From positions 62,001 through 126,000 of the forward strand of contig NZ_AUAX01000020.1 in the NCBI RefSeq assembly GCF_000428945.1: a stretch of DNA of 64,000 nt, written 5' to 3'. Source of the stretch: Hamadaea tsunoensis DSM 44101. Lineage in GTDB: Bacteria; Actinomycetota; Actinomycetes; Mycobacteriales; Micromonosporaceae. Both the position numbers and the translations under genes were made by a program. Numbering within the stretch: the stretch's first letter is position 1; every line of letters starts with the position of its first letter. The notes beneath the pieces were generated by a model. That model saw nothing but the letters and a program-made list of their open reading frames with translations. It was not told where the DNA came from and ran no database searches. Of this stretch, positions 32,743-42,235 are shown in pieces.

Positions 32743-33933
32743 TCATGGGGTGGCCAGGGCTTCGGTAGGGGACAGGCGGGCCGCCCGCAACGCCGGGTAC
32801 AGCCCCGCCAACCCTCCGATCACGACGGTGGCGGCGAGTCCCCCGCCGGTCGCCCAGGCCGGGACCACCGACGGCCACGCCTGGTACGCCGCGTACCCCG
32901 CGGTGACGGCGACGCCGAGGGCGATGCCGCCGACGCCGCCGAGGGCGGACAGGAGGAGCGACTCGGTGAGGAACTGGAGGCGGATCTGGCCGCGGGTGGC
33001 GCCGAGCGAGCGGCGCAGGCCGACCTCCGCCCGGCGTTCGAGGACGGAGATGACCATCGTGTTCGCGACGCCGACGCCGCCGACGAGCAGGGCGACCGCG
33101 CCGAGGCCGAGGAGCAGGCCGTTGAGGGCGGCGTCGGCGGCGGCGCGGGCGGCGATGATGTCGGAGGGCCGGGAGACGGTGACGTCGCCGGGGGCGCGGG
33201 GGTTGGCGGTCGGGGCGAGGACGGCGTGGACCGCTGCGAGGCGGCGGTCGTCGACGCGGGCGTAGATCGTCGTCGGACGGCCGTCGAAATGGAACCGGGT
33301 GGCGGCCGCGTCCCAGCCGATGAGGACGGCGGTGTCGAGTTCGGGGGCGAGCGCGACCGGGGCGAGCACGCCGATGACGGTGAAGCGTACGCCGCCCACC
33401 AGGATCTCGACGGCGGAACTGGGCCGGCCGATGCCGAGCCGGTCGGCGGCCGCCGCGCCGAGGACCGCGGCGGGGTAGCGGCCGGTGGCGCCGTTGAGCC
33501 AGGTGCCGTGGCGGATCGTGGCGGCGACGGTGGCGGGCAGGCCGACCCGGGCGGCCAGGACGCTCAGCGCGTTCGTCTCCACCGAGGGGATCCTGTCCGA
33601 GCGGTAGACCCGCAACCCCGGTACGCGTCCGGTCGCGGAGACGGCGGTCACCGGGCCGATGCGGCCGACCATCGATTCGGCCTCGGCGGGCAGGGCGGCG
33701 TCCTGGCCGGTGGCGGTGCGTCCGGTGGAGACGGTGAGCAGGTTGGTGCCGAGCTCGGCGAGCCGGCGGTCGAGCTGTTCGCGGGAGGAGGACGAGATGC
33801 CGACGACGGCGACCATCGCGGCGATCCCGATCGCGATGCCGAGCGCGGACAGCCACGCCCGGACCGGCCGCGTCCGCAGTCCGGCCGCACCCACCCGGAG
33901 CACGTCGCCGGGGGCGAGACGGGCTGGATTCAT
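32743..33933 (-). CDS. ABC transporter permease, MacB/FtsX type
   Basis: 396 residues. One N-terminal membrane helix ([20 protein letters not shown]), a large extracytoplasmic MacB-PCD domain (about 50-265) and three C-terminal helices ending [19 protein letters not shown], the hallmark of MacB-like permeases. [19 protein letters not shown] is the coupling helix. It forms a tripartite-like exporter with the ATPase (overlap ATGA at 33930-33933) and the adaptor upstream. Substrates are likely antibiotics, peptides or lipids, or mechanotransmission rather than transport. Confidence 0.93.
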   Translation of the reverse strand: MNPARLAPGDVLRVGAAGLRTRPVRAWLSALGIAIGIAAMVAVVGISSSSREQLDRRLAELGTNLLTVSTGRTATGQDAALPAEAESMVGRIGPVTAVSATGRVPGLRVYRSDRIPSVETNALSVLAARVGLPATVAATIRHGTWLNGATGRYPAAVLGAAAADRLGIGRPSSAVEILVGGVRFTVIGVLAPVALAPELDTAVLIGWDAAATRFHFDGRPTTIYARVDDRRLAAVHAVLAPTANPRAPGDVTVSRPSDIIAARAAADAALNGLLLGLGAVALLVGGVGVANTMVISVLERRAEVGLRRSLGATRGQIRLQFLTESLLLSALGGVGGIALGVAVTAGYAAYQAWPSVVPAWATGGGLAATVVIGGLAGLYPALRAARLSPTEALATP

Positions 33934-34586
33934 GAGGGGAGCACCTTTCCGTCGTGGACGCGTACCTGGCGGTCGAGGCGGGCGGCGACGTCCCGGTCGT
34001 GGGTGATCACCACGACCGTCGTCCCGGCCGCGTGCAGCTCGCGCAGCAGTGTGAGGATCCCCTGGCCCGCGGCCGAGTCCAGGTTGCCGGTCGGTTCGTC
34101 GGCGAGCAGCAGCGCCGGGTTCCCGGCCACCGCCCGCGCGATCGCGACGCGCTGACGCTCGCCGCCGGAGAGCTCGTGCGGTTCATGATCAAGCCGGTGG
34201 CCCAGGCCGACGCGTACCAGTGCGGCTTCGGCGCGACGCCTTCTTTCTTTCCGGTGTACGCCGGCGTAGAGCAGCCCGTCGGCCACGTTCTCGATCGCCG
34301 GCACGCCCGCCGCCAAGTGGAACTGCTGGAAGACGAAGCCGATCCGGCGGGCCCGCAGCGCGGAGAGGCTCCGGTCGGACAGGCGGGCCACGTCGTGCCC
34401 GTCGACCACCACGCGGCCGGTGGTCGGGCGGTCGAGCGTACCGGCGAGGTGCAGCAGGGTGGACTTGCCGGAGCCGGACGGGCCGACGATCGCCACGCAC
34501 TCGCCCGCCCCGATCGTCAGGCTCGCCCCGTCCAGGGCCCGTATGCCGCCCGCGTACTCCTTGGTGACGTCGGTCAGCTCGATCAT
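33930..34586 (-). CDS. ABC transporter ATP-binding protein, MacB/LolD type
   Basis: 218 residues. Walker [11 protein letters not shown]-loop [11 protein letters not shown], signature [16 protein letters not shown], Walker [14 protein letters not shown] and the His switch VITHD are all intact. It powers the permease encoded next. The start overlaps the stop of the adaptor gene (ATGA) and its stop overlaps the permease start, so the operon is fully coupled. Likely under control of the divergent two-component system at 36319. Confidence 0.95.
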   Translation of the reverse strand: MIELTDVTKEYAGGIRALDGASLTIGAGECVAIVGPSGSGKSTLLHLAGTLDRPTTGRVVVDGHDVARLSDRSLSALRARRIGFVFQQFHLAAGVPAIENVADGLLYAGVHRKERRRRAEAALVRVGLGHRLDHEPHELSGGERQRVAIARAVAGNPALLLADEPTGNLDSAAGQGILTLLRELHAAGTTVVVITHDRDVAARLDRQVRVHDGKVLPS

Positions 34587-35653
34587 CGGGGCATCCCGAC
34601 GGTCATCCCGGCCGCGAGCCCGTCGCCGGTGACCTCGACCCGGCCCTGCGCGAACAGTCCTGTCCGGACGCGTATGTAGCGGGTGGTGTTGCCGTCCACG
34701 ACCTCGACGCCGTAGCCGCCCTCGGCGAGCGCGACGAGCGCCGCGACGGGCACCGTGAGGACGTCCGGGCGTTCGGCCGCGGTGAACACCACCGTGACGA
34801 CGGCCGCCTCGATGCCCCGGGCGGCGGCCGGGTCCCGCAGCGACACGATCGCCTCGATCTTGGTCTCGGCGCTGCCGTCCCCGCTGGACTGCTGGTCGAC
34901 GACGGTGGCGACCCGCTCGATCCGGCCGGGAGTGGTGGTCCCGTCCGGCAGCCGGATCGTCACCGGTACGCCGACCCGCGCCAGCCGCTGCTCGGTGACG
35001 TCGAGCCGGACGGTGACCGAGTGCCCGGTGCCCGTGTACGTGAGGACCGGCTGGCCGCCGCCGGTCGGCTGGTTGACCCCGGTCGCGACGGCGTCGACGC
35101 GGATCGGGCCCGCCGCGAACAGCACCCGCCCGAGCTCGACCCGTCCCGTGCGGGGTACGCCGAGGTCCGCCTGCCACCGCCGGACGGCCGCCGCGGTCGT
35201 GGCCGAGTACCGGTCGTCCACGGTGAAACCGTTGTAGCCCAAGGCGTGCAGATTGGTTTCGAGCTCGCGCACGTCGGCGCCGACCGAGCCCGTCGCGAGA
35301 TCCCGGTACGCCGCCACGGGCCCGGTCATGAGCACGACGGGCTGCTCGCCGACGCGGTAGACGACCTGCCCCCGGCCGACGACCTGGCCGGCCAGGGGCA
35401 TGCGGGTGATCACGCCGGGCAGCCAGCCGGGCAGCGTGTCGGGGTGGCCGAAGCCGAGGTCGCCGGCCTCCTCGGCGGTGTCCTGCATCGTCTCCCGGGT
35501 GACCGTCGCGGTCTCCGGCGGGAGGTCGCCGGCCGCCGTCGGAGCCGGGTCCGCGCCGCCGAAGCCGAGCGCCGCGGCGGTCGCGGCCCCCGCCGCCAGC
35601 ACGACGACCCCGGTCACGGCGACCGTCCGGGCGCGGCGGTGCCGGCCTTTCAC
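34583..35653 (-). CDS. Efflux periplasmic-adaptor-like protein with peptidoglycan-binding domain
   Basis: 356 residues. N-terminal signal anchor ([20 protein letters not shown]), a MacA/HlyD-like barrel-sandwich part split around an inserted peptidoglycan-binding domain 1 ([36 protein letters not shown], residues about 125-175) and a C-terminal beta-barrel ([20 protein letters not shown]). In Gram-positive bacteria such proteins link MacB-type exporters to the cell wall. GTG 35653 overlaps the stop of the lipoprotein gene (GTGA). Confidence 0.85.
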   Translation of the reverse strand: MKGRHRRARTVAVTGVVVLAAGAATAAALGFGGADPAPTAAGDLPPETATVTRETMQDTAEEAGDLGFGHPDTLPGWLPGVITRMPLAGQVVGRGQVVYRVGEQPVVLMTGPVAAYRDLATGSVGADVRELETNLHALGYNGFTVDDRYSATTAAAVRRWQADLGVPRTGRVELGRVLFAAGPIRVDAVATGVNQPTGGGQPVLTYTGTGHSVTVRLDVTEQRLARVGVPVTIRLPDGTTTPGRIERVATVVDQQSSGDGSAETKIEAIVSLRDPAAARGIEAAVVTVVFTAAERPDVLTVPVAALVALAEGGYGVEVVDGNTTRYIRVRTGLFAQGRVEVTGDGLAAGMTVGMPR

Positions 35654-36174
35654 CGGCTCGGCCTCAGCGACGCCGACGCGGACGCCCACCACTCCTCGGT
35701 GAGCTGGTCGCAGGCGTTCTTCGCAGCCGGGTACTCGGGGTCCTCGCCGACCTCCTGCGACACGCGGGTCTGCCCCTCGGCGTCCGGGTCGGGGTAATCC
35801 TGCACGCCGTGCTCCCGCATGCAGCGCGCGTACCGGCGGCTGAGCTCGTTCTTCAGGTCGATCTCGGGGCCGACGCGGGGCGGCCGCAGCGCCTGGCAGG
35901 CCGCGATCGCCGCGTCCGCCTTGCCCTTGTCGAAGCCGGGCTGGACGTGTCCCTCGTCGGCGTCGTCCCCCGTCCCGATCGGGTCGCCGATCGGCACGCC
36001 CCGCTGGCGCATGCAGTTCGTGTACGCGACCAGCTGGTCGTAGTGGCTCGTCGTGCCGCTCGGATGCGGCGACACCGTCCCGCCGGCCGAGGCCACCTCC
36101 GGCGGTCCGGACGACGTGCAGGCGGCCGTCAGCAGGAGCGGCATCAGCAAGGTGGCCCATACTCTCGTTCTCAT
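35650..36174 (-). CDS. Lipoprotein of unknown function in the efflux operon
   Basis: 174 residues. Signal sequence ends in the lipobox LTAAC (Cys19). The mature part carries two related Cys motifs, [13 protein letters not shown] and [14 protein letters not shown], with acidic linkers and paired Cys in [10 protein letters not shown] and NACDQL, suggesting two disulphide-linked repeats. Such lipoproteins precede MacAB-like genes in many actinomycetes. It is the first gene of the leftward efflux operon and may deliver substrate or sense it. Confidence 0.75.
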   Translation of the reverse strand: MRTRVWATLLMPLLLTAACTSSGPPEVASAGGTVSPHPSGTTSHYDQLVAYTNCMRQRGVPIGDPIGTGDDADEGHVQPGFDKGKADAAIAACQALRPPRVGPEIDLKNELSRRYARCMREHGVQDYPDPDAEGQTRVSQEVGEDPEYPAAKNACDQLTEEWWASASASLRPSR

Positions 36175-36265
36175 CGACGCTCTCCCGGTGGTCGGCGCAG
36201 GGTCGGTGCGGTGATCTGACGGGTGCAGTCGACCAGCCCGGCGGCAACGCCACCGTCACAGCGCC

Positions 36266-36281
36266 TGTAACGCCGGTGTAA
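36266..36281. promoter_or_regulatory. 11-bp-phased TGTAA direct repeat, putative response-regulator site
   Basis: TGTAA at 36266-36270 and 36277-36281, repeated with an 11-bp period in the 144-bp gap between the divergent efflux operon and two-component genes. This is the head-to-tail geometry of OmpR/PhoB-type regulators. Confidence 0.45.
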
Positions 36282-36318
36282 TGCCCGGCCGGAGAGACTG
36301 ACGCGGGAAGGGGAACCG

Positions 36319-36969
36319 GTGCGCGTACTGCTGATCGAGGACGAACCGCTGCTCGCCGAGCAGGTGGCCGAGGGCCTGCGCGACCACGGCATGGCCGTCG
36401 ACCTGGCCGGGGACGGTCTCGACGGGCTGCACAAGGCCGGCGCCAACCGGTACGACGTGATCGTGCTCGACCGCGACCTGCCGCGCGTACACGGGGATCA
36501 GGTCTGCACCGCGCTCGCGGCGGGCGGGACCGACGCGCGGATCCTGATGCTGACCGCGGCGGGGGAGGCCGCGGACCGGGTCGCCGGGCTGCGCCTGGGC
36601 GCCGACGACTACCTGGCCAAGCCGTTCGTCTTCGACGAGCTGGTGCTGCGGGTACGCGCGCTCGCGCGGCGGGCGAACAACGCGCCGCGCGTCCTGCACC
36701 GGGCCGGGCTGGCCTTCGACACCGCCCGCCGGACCGTCACCCGCGACGGCCGGCTCATCCCGCTGACCACGAAGGAGCTGGCCGTGCTGGAGATCCTCAT
36801 GTCCGCCGACGGCGCCGTGGTCAGCGCCGAGGACCTGCTCGAACGCGCCTGGGACGAGCACGCCGACCCGTTCACCGCGACCGTGCGGGTCACCGTCGCC
36901 CGGCTGCGCCGCAAGCTCGGCGACCCGCCGCTGGTCGAGACCGTCGTGGGAGCGGGGTACCGGCTGTGA
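36319..36969 (+). CDS. OmpR-family response regulator
   Basis: 216 residues. Receiver domain with E7-D8, phospho-acceptor Asp51 in VIVLDRDLP, Thr in LMLTAAG and Lys in LAKPFVF. Winged helix from about 125 with TTKELAVLEILMSADGAVVS and RRKLGDPPLVETVVGAGYRL. About 60% like the regulator at 28547 by eye, so the two are paralogues. GTG 36319 follows AAGGGG. Divergent from the MacAB-like operon, which it probably controls, and coupled (GTGA) to its kinase. Confidence 0.94.
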   Translation: MRVLLIEDEPLLAEQVAEGLRDHGMAVDLAGDGLDGLHKAGANRYDVIVLDRDLPRVHGDQVCTALAAGGTDARILMLTAAGEAADRVAGLRLGADDYLAKPFVFDELVLRVRALARRANNAPRVLHRAGLAFDTARRTVTRDGRLIPLTTKELAVLEILMSADGAVVSAEDLLERAWDEHADPFTATVRVTVARLRRKLGDPPLVETVVGAGYRL

Positions 36970-38162
36970 GGCCCACGATCCGCCTGCGGCTCACCCTGGC
37001 CTTCGCGGTCATCCTGCTCGGCACCTGCGCCACGGTCCTCGCCATCAACGACACCCTCCTCTACAACAGCCTGTACGCGCAGATCAACGGCCCGCGTCCC
37101 GACGATGTCGCGACCACGCCGAAGCCGACCCCGGAGTACGAGGACAGCAAGGACGCGCAGAAAGCCCGCGCGCTCGAACTGCAGCAGGAGCTGGCGGCCG
37201 AGCTGCGTACCAGCGCGGTACGCAACGCCGCCGGTCCCTCCGCCGCCGCGCTGGCGGTCGCCGCGTTCGTAGGGCTGGCGATCTGCTGGCTGGTCGCGGG
37301 GCGGGTGCTGCGCCCGTTGCGTACGCTGACCGCCGCCACGAGACGCATCTCGCAGGACCGGCTGCACGAGCGGATAGCCCTGACCGGTCCGCGCGACGAG
37401 CTCAAGGAGCTGGCGGACACCTTCGACGAGATGGTGACCCGGCTGGAGGCCTCGTTCGCCGCGCAACGCCGGTTCGTCGCCGACGCCGCCCACGAGCTGC
37501 GTACGCCGCTGGCGATCGTGCGTACCGGGGCGGAGGTGCAGCTCGGGCGCCGGGACAGTACGGCGGAACAGTGGACGGCCTCGGCCCGGCGGGCGCTCGT
37601 CGCGACCGGGCGGGCCGAACGGCTGCTCGACGGCCTGCTCGCCCTGGCCCGCAGCGAGAGCGGGGTGCTCGCGAGCGACCCGTGCGACCTGGCGGAGGCG
37701 GCGGCCGCCGCGCTCGCCGACGCCGATCCCGAAGCCGAGGCGGCCGGGCTGAGCATGACGAGCGACCTGCGCCCGGCCCCGGTCACCGGCGATCCGGCGC
37801 TGCTCGACAGGCTCGTGGCGAACCTCGTGCAGAACGCCGTCCGGCACAACCACCCCGGCGGCCGGGTCGACGTGATCACGGAAAGCGACGGGCCGGCGGC
37901 CACGGTCCGCGTACGCAACAGCGGGGCGGTGATCCCGGCGGCCGAGGTCGAGCGGCTGTTCGAGCCGTTCCAGCGGCTGTCGGCCGGCCGGGTCGCCGGC
38001 GGCTCGACCGGCCTGGGCCTGGCGATCGTCCGCGCGATCGTGCTCGCCCACGCCGGCACGGTCACGGCGGCGCCCGACCCCGGCGGCGGTCTCACGGTGA
38101 CGGTCACGCTCCCGGGGAATCGGGACATATACCAGCAGAGCGGTGCGACGATGAGCGGATGA
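36966..38162 (+). CDS. Sensor histidine kinase
   Basis: 398 residues. Membrane helices at about 8-28 and 90-110 enclose a short Pro/Glu/Lys-rich outer loop (PKPTPEYEDSKDAQKA). HAMP (VLRPLRTLTAATRRI), phospho-acceptor His176 in DAAHELRTPLAIVRTGAEV, N-box NLVQNAVRHN, G1 DxG-like region VRVRNSGAVI and G2 TGLGLAIVRAIVLA. The GTG overlaps the regulator stop and the stop overlaps the next gene start, so kinase and phosphodiesterase synthesis are linked, which is unusual. The signal may be cell-envelope damage. Confidence 0.93.
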   Translation: MRPTIRLRLTLAFAVILLGTCATVLAINDTLLYNSLYAQINGPRPDDVATTPKPTPEYEDSKDAQKARALELQQELAAELRTSAVRNAAGPSAAALAVAAFVGLAICWLVAGRVLRPLRTLTAATRRISQDRLHERIALTGPRDELKELADTFDEMVTRLEASFAAQRRFVADAAHELRTPLAIVRTGAEVQLGRRDSTAEQWTASARRALVATGRAERLLDGLLALARSESGVLASDPCDLAEAAAAALADADPEAEAAGLSMTSDLRPAPVTGDPALLDRLVANLVQNAVRHNHPGGRVDVITESDGPAATVRVRNSGAVIPAAEVERLFEPFQRLSAGRVAGGSTGLGLAIVRAIVLAHAGTVTAAPDPGGGLTVTVTLPGNRDIYQQSGATMSG

Positions 38163-40189
38163 CCTCTCGCCGCCCGGGGCCGCTGCGCGCCGGCGATCTG
38201 CGTGACGCGCTGCTGGGCCTGGTGCCGACCGCGCTGGCCCTGCTGGTCGCGGCCGCGCTGGTGGACGGGTTCGACCTGGCGCCCTGGTGGACGGCGGTCG
38301 TCCTGGCGGTCGTCACCGCCGCCGTCGACGCGCTCGCCCGGCCGGTCCTGCGGCTGGTGGCGGGCCGGGCCGGCGCCGTGGCCGCGATGGTGCTCGGCGT
38401 GCTCGTACAGCTGGCCGTGCTCTGGATCGCGGTCAACATCGTGCCCGGCGTGACCCTCACCGGCATCGGGGCCGCCGTGCTGACCCTGATCGTGGTCGCC
38501 GTCGTGCTGGCCGCCGTCCGCTGGCTGATCGGGGTGAACGACAGCTCGTACCTGGTCGCCGACCTGATCCGGCGGGGCGAGAAGCGGGCGCGGTCCGGCG
38601 TACCCGGGGGCGGGCCGGCCGGCGTGGTGATCGTCCAGATCGACGGGCTGCCCTTCCCCGTGCTCCGGTTCGGCGTCGTCTCCGGCGACCTGCCCACCCT
38701 CGCCCGCTGGGTACGCACGGGCCGCCACGACGTGGCCCGCTGGTGGGCCCGCGTACCGTCGACCACGCCGGCCAGCCAGGCCGCGCTGCTGCACGGGACG
38801 AACGACGGCATCTCCGCCTTCCGCTGGTACGACAAGAAACTCGGCCGGCTGGTCGTCGCCAACCGCCCGGCCGACGCCGCCGAGATCGAGAAGCGGCTGT
38901 CGAACGGTCGCGGCCTGCTCGCCGACGGCGGGGTCGGCATCTCGAACATGTTCACCGGCGACGCGCCGACCGCCCTCATGGTGATGAGCCGGCTCGCGAG
39001 CGGCCGCGGCGGGCTCGGGCCGGGCCGGGCGTACCTGCGGTTGTTCGCCAGCCCGTTCGTGTTCGCCCGGGCCCTCGTGCTCACCGTCGCCGAGATGCTC
39101 AAGGAGCTGTACCAGGGCCGCCAGCAGCGGTTGCGCGGCGTCGAGCCGCGCGTGCCCCGGCACGGCTCGTACGTCCTGCTGCGCGGCGCCACCAACGCCG
39201 TCCTGCGCGACCTCAACGTCGCGCTCGTCGCCGAGCACATGATGGCCGGCGCGCCGGTGATCTTCGTGGACTTCGTGGACTACGACGAGATCGCCCACCA
39301 CGCCGGGGTCCTGCGGCCCGAGGCGCTCGACGCGCTGCGGGGCGTCGACCGGGTCCTCGGCACGCTCGAACAGGTGGCGGCCGCGGCGCCGCGCGCGTAC
39401 GAGTTCGTGGTGCTGTCCGACCACGGGCAGAGCCAGGGCGCGACCTTCTTCCAGCTGGCCGGGCACACCCTCGAAGAGGCGGTACGCCGCCGGATCGGCG
39501 CCGACCGGGCCGCCACCATGGACGAGACCAGCACGGTCGAGGCGTGGGGGCCGGTCAACGCGATGCTGACCGAGCTGCTGAGCGCCACGAAGACGACCGC
39601 CCGGTGGTCCGCGCGGCGGGAGCGGCCGGACGGCGTACGCACCCAGACCCCGGAACTGGTCGTCGCGGGGTCCGGCAATCTCGGCCTCGTGTGGTTCCCG
39701 CGGCTGCCGGGACGCGTACCGGTGGAGGTGATCCGGCGCGAGTTCCCCGACCTGATCCCCGGGCTGCTGGCCGAACCCGGGGTCGGGTTCGTCGTGGTGG
39801 ACAGCGGTCGCGGGGCGCTCGCGATCGGGCCGGAAGGCGTACACGTGCTGGGTGACGGAACAGTGGAAGGCACGGACCCGCTGGCGCCGTTCGGGCCGCG
39901 CGCCGCACGTGACCTGGCGCGGGTGGCGGCGATGACGACGGCGCCGGACCTGTACGTGCACTCCTCGCTGGACCCGCGGACGGGGGAGGTGCACGCGTTC
40001 GAGGAGCTCGTCGGGTGCCACGGCGGGCTGGGCGGGTGGCAGAACGAGGCCGCGCTGGTCCACCCGGCGGGCTGGAAGATCGACGCGGACCTGCTCGACG
40101 GCGACCTGCTCTACGGCGCGGACATGGTGCACCGCCAGCTCGTGCGCTGGCTCGAGCGCTGCGGCGCGCGCCGGGCGGACGGCCCATGA
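38159..40189 (+). CDS. Holin-like membrane domain fused to alkaline-phosphatase-superfamily phosphodiesterase
   Basis: 676 residues. Residues about 15-130 hold four membrane helices resembling phage-holin family IV/YvlD proteins (AVVTAAVDALARPVLRLVAG). Residues about 155-660 are a type I phosphodiesterase/alkaline-phosphatase domain with metal-site residues in VIVQIDGLPFPVLRF, the nucleophile region VPSTTPASQAALLHG (Thr), FVDFVDYDEIAHHAG and VVLSDHGQSQG. The catalytic part probably faces the cell envelope and may cleave teichoic-acid or phospholipid headgroups. Coupled to the histidine kinase upstream and the MBL gene downstream by ATGA overlaps. Confidence 0.85.
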   Translation: MTSRRPGPLRAGDLRDALLGLVPTALALLVAAALVDGFDLAPWWTAVVLAVVTAAVDALARPVLRLVAGRAGAVAAMVLGVLVQLAVLWIAVNIVPGVTLTGIGAAVLTLIVVAVVLAAVRWLIGVNDSSYLVADLIRRGEKRARSGVPGGGPAGVVIVQIDGLPFPVLRFGVVSGDLPTLARWVRTGRHDVARWWARVPSTTPASQAALLHGTNDGISAFRWYDKKLGRLVVANRPADAAEIEKRLSNGRGLLADGGVGISNMFTGDAPTALMVMSRLASGRGGLGPGRAYLRLFASPFVFARALVLTVAEMLKELYQGRQQRLRGVEPRVPRHGSYVLLRGATNAVLRDLNVALVAEHMMAGAPVIFVDFVDYDEIAHHAGVLRPEALDALRGVDRVLGTLEQVAAAAPRAYEFVVLSDHGQSQGATFFQLAGHTLEEAVRRRIGADRAATMDETSTVEAWGPVNAMLTELLSATKTTARWSARRERPDGVRTQTPELVVAGSGNLGLVWFPRLPGRVPVEVIRREFPDLIPGLLAEPGVGFVVVDSGRGALAIGPEGVHVLGDGTVEGTDPLAPFGPRAARDLARVAAMTTAPDLYVHSSLDPRTGEVHAFEELVGCHGGLGGWQNEAALVHPAGWKIDADLLDGDLLYGADMVHRQLVRWLERCGARRADGP

Positions 40190-40995
40190 GGATCACCTGG
40201 CTGGGCCACTCCGGTGTGCTCGTCGAGACCGCCGGCGTACGCGTCGCCGCGGACCCGCTGCTGCGCCCGCGGGTGAACGGGCTGCGGTGGGCGGTGCCGA
40301 TGCCCGCCGCGGTGCTGCGGATGGCTGCCGGTGAGCTGGCGGTGGACGCGGTCCTGATCTCGCACCTGCACCACGACCACTGCGACGTACGCTCCCTGCG
40401 CCTCCTCGGCGCGCCCGTGGTGATCGTGCCGGCGGGCGCGGGTGCGTGGCTGACGAAGCAGGGTGTCGGCGGGGTGGTCGAAGCCGGTCCCGGGGATCTG
40501 GTGCCGGTGCGCGGCGGCGTCCTGCCCGACGGACCCGCCGGCGGCGAGGTGTCCGTGACCGTCGTCCACGCCGAGCATCACGGGCGCCGGGAGCCCTGGG
40601 GTCCGCGCGCTCTCGCCGTCGGCCACGTGGTCGACGGGCCCGAGGGTTCGGTCTGGCTGGCCGGGGACACCGCGCTGCACCCCGCGATGCGGGACCTGCC
40701 CGGTCTCACCGGCACCGGCCGGCTGGACGTCGCGGCGATCCCCGTGTGGGGCTGGGGACCCCGCCTCGGCCCCGGCCACCTCGACCCGGACGCGGCCGCG
40801 CGGGCCGCCGCCCTGGCCGGCGCGGACGTCGCGATCCCGGTGCACTGGGGCACCCTGCATCCGTTCGCCCTGCGCCCCGTGATGCGTACGCGCCTGGTCG
40901 CGCCCGGCCGGGCGTTCCAGCACGAGATGCGGCGGCTGGGCCGGGGACGGGCGGAAGTGCTGCCGGTCGGCGGCGAGTTCGTCCTTTCAGGATGA
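40186..40995 (+). CDS. MBL-fold metallo-hydrolase (UlaG/NAPE-PLD-like)
   Basis: 269 residues. Metal-binding H-x-H-x-D-H motif at His60-Leu-His62-His63-Asp64-His65 in SHLHHDHCD, later metal ligands in VVHAEHHGRREPW and VWLAGDTALH, and the C-terminal VAIPVHWGTLHPF. The order matches the lactonase/NAPE-phospholipase D branch of the metallo-beta-lactamase fold. Coupled to the phosphodiesterase gene, so the pair may process the same phosphorylated lipid or polymer. No signal peptide. Confidence 0.9.
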   Translation: MRITWLGHSGVLVETAGVRVAADPLLRPRVNGLRWAVPMPAAVLRMAAGELAVDAVLISHLHHDHCDVRSLRLLGAPVVIVPAGAGAWLTKQGVGGVVEAGPGDLVPVRGGVLPDGPAGGEVSVTVVHAEHHGRREPWGPRALAVGHVVDGPEGSVWLAGDTALHPAMRDLPGLTGTGRLDVAAIPVWGWGPRLGPGHLDPDAAARAAALAGADVAIPVHWGTLHPFALRPVMRTRLVAPGRAFQHEMRRLGRGRAEVLPVGGEFVLSG

Positions 40996-41054
40996 TCGTT
41001 CGTGGGGCAGGATGGATCTTGTTTCGTCCACAGTGTCCGCCGAGGAGACGCACC

Positions 41055-42044
41055 ATGCCCTTCATGTCCAGATCCGCGGCGGCCCTCGCGGCAGCCTGCC
41101 TCGCCGGGTTCCTCGCCGCGCCGCCCGCCGCAGCCGCCACTTCCAGCGCGACCTACACCGTGTGGCAGTGGAACGTCGCCGGCAACACCATGCACGGTGG
41201 CGCCGTCGACCAGATGGTCGACGGCGCGGTCTCCTCGATCGTGAGCCGCGGCGCGACCTTCGCCTCCCTCAACGAGCTGTGCTGGGGCCAGTACCAGGCG
41301 ATCCAGGACGGCCTCGCGGCCCGGGGCTGGCCGGCCGACACGACGAACTTCTCCCGGTTCGCCGCGAGCCGCTCACCCGCGGCCGGCCTCTGCGGCGGCG
41401 GCGAGGAGTTCGGCAACGCCGTCTTCAGCAAGCTGCCGCTCGGCCCGGCGGCCCGGATCACGCTACCGTCCGACGGCAGTGTCGAAAACCGCAACCTGTT
41501 GTGCGACAACGTCGTCAGCCTGCCGCACGTACGCTTCTGCACGACCCACATCACGACGAGCAACGCGAACGGCGCCAACGGCCAGCCCAACAACGTCAAC
41601 CAGCTGAACGCGGTCCTGGCACAGGTGGAGGCGTACCGGTCGGCGGGCGACACGGTGATCATCGCCGGTGACTTCAACGCCCAGCCGCACTACGGTCGCC
41701 TCGACAACTGGTACTCGCCGACTCTGTCCACGGTCAACAACGGCGGCAACACGGGCCACTACCGCGAACTCGACGACAATGACCCTGCCAACTGCCCCGG
41801 CTACGGCGAATGGACGGCGACCGGCACCCCCGGCGGTACGCCACCGTGCAGCGCCACCCAGCCGGAAGGGAAGATCGACCTCATCTTCGTCCGGGAGGAC
41901 CGGCTGGCGGGCGCGTACTCCGGGGATTCACTGGCGATCTCGACGGCCTGCACGAAGATCCCGGCCAAGGCGGGAGCGTATCCGGCCGGATCGTGCTCGG
42001 ACCACCGCATCCTGATCGGCACGGTCCCCGTCCTCACGAGCTGA
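41055..42044 (+). CDS. Secreted endonuclease/exonuclease/phosphatase-family protein
   Basis: 329 residues. Signal peptide MSRSAAALAAACLAGFLAAP with cleavage near PAAAATS (residue about 29). EEP-fold signatures: VWQWNVAGNTMHGG, ASLNELCWGQYQ with the metal-binding Glu, VIIAGDFNAQPHYGRL and the final CSDHRILIG. Members are secreted DNases, sphingomyelinases or phosphatases with Mg/Ca. Six or more cysteines fit an extracellular location. GAGGAG at 41042-41047 supports ATG 41055. It ends in a C-rich repeat and the palindrome at 42126. Confidence 0.9.
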   Translation: MPFMSRSAAALAAACLAGFLAAPPAAAATSSATYTVWQWNVAGNTMHGGAVDQMVDGAVSSIVSRGATFASLNELCWGQYQAIQDGLAARGWPADTTNFSRFAASRSPAAGLCGGGEEFGNAVFSKLPLGPAARITLPSDGSVENRNLLCDNVVSLPHVRFCTTHITTSNANGANGQPNNVNQLNAVLAQVEAYRSAGDTVIIAGDFNAQPHYGRLDNWYSPTLSTVNNGGNTGHYRELDDNDPANCPGYGEWTATGTPGGTPPCSATQPEGKIDLIFVREDRLAGAYSGDSLAISTACTKIPAKAGAYPAGSCSDHRILIGTVPVLTS

Positions 42045-42050
42045 CCCGCG

Positions 42051-42125
42051 GCCCCCGCCCCGGGCCGCCGCCCCGGGCCCCCGCCCCGAGCCCCCGCCCC
42101 GAGCCCCCGCCCCGGGGCCGCCGCC
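42051..42125. repeat. C-rich low-complexity tandem repeat
   Basis: About six degenerate copies of GCCCCCGCCCCG(A/G) between the nuclease stop and the palindrome at 42126. No coding signal. The strand asymmetry (nearly all C) would allow quadruplex formation on the complementary strand. Confidence 0.8.
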
Positions 42126-42204
42126 AAGATCTGGTTTGGATCAGGGAAATCACCCGAATCATGGCCCAAGATTCGGGTGATTTCCCTGATCCAAGCGGGA
42201 TCTT
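42126..42204. repeat. Long palindromic repeat, copy 2 (35-bp arms)
   Basis: Arms 42126-42160 and 42170-42204 around the 9-bp loop ATGGCCCAA; 32 of 35 positions pair. The inner 25 bp of each arm (GGATCAGGGAAATCACCCGA and so on) are perfect. Lies between the convergent nuclease and RraA genes. Confidence 0.9.
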
Positions 42205-42235
42205 GAGGGCCTGCGGGAGGGTGTCGGGGGGCGGG

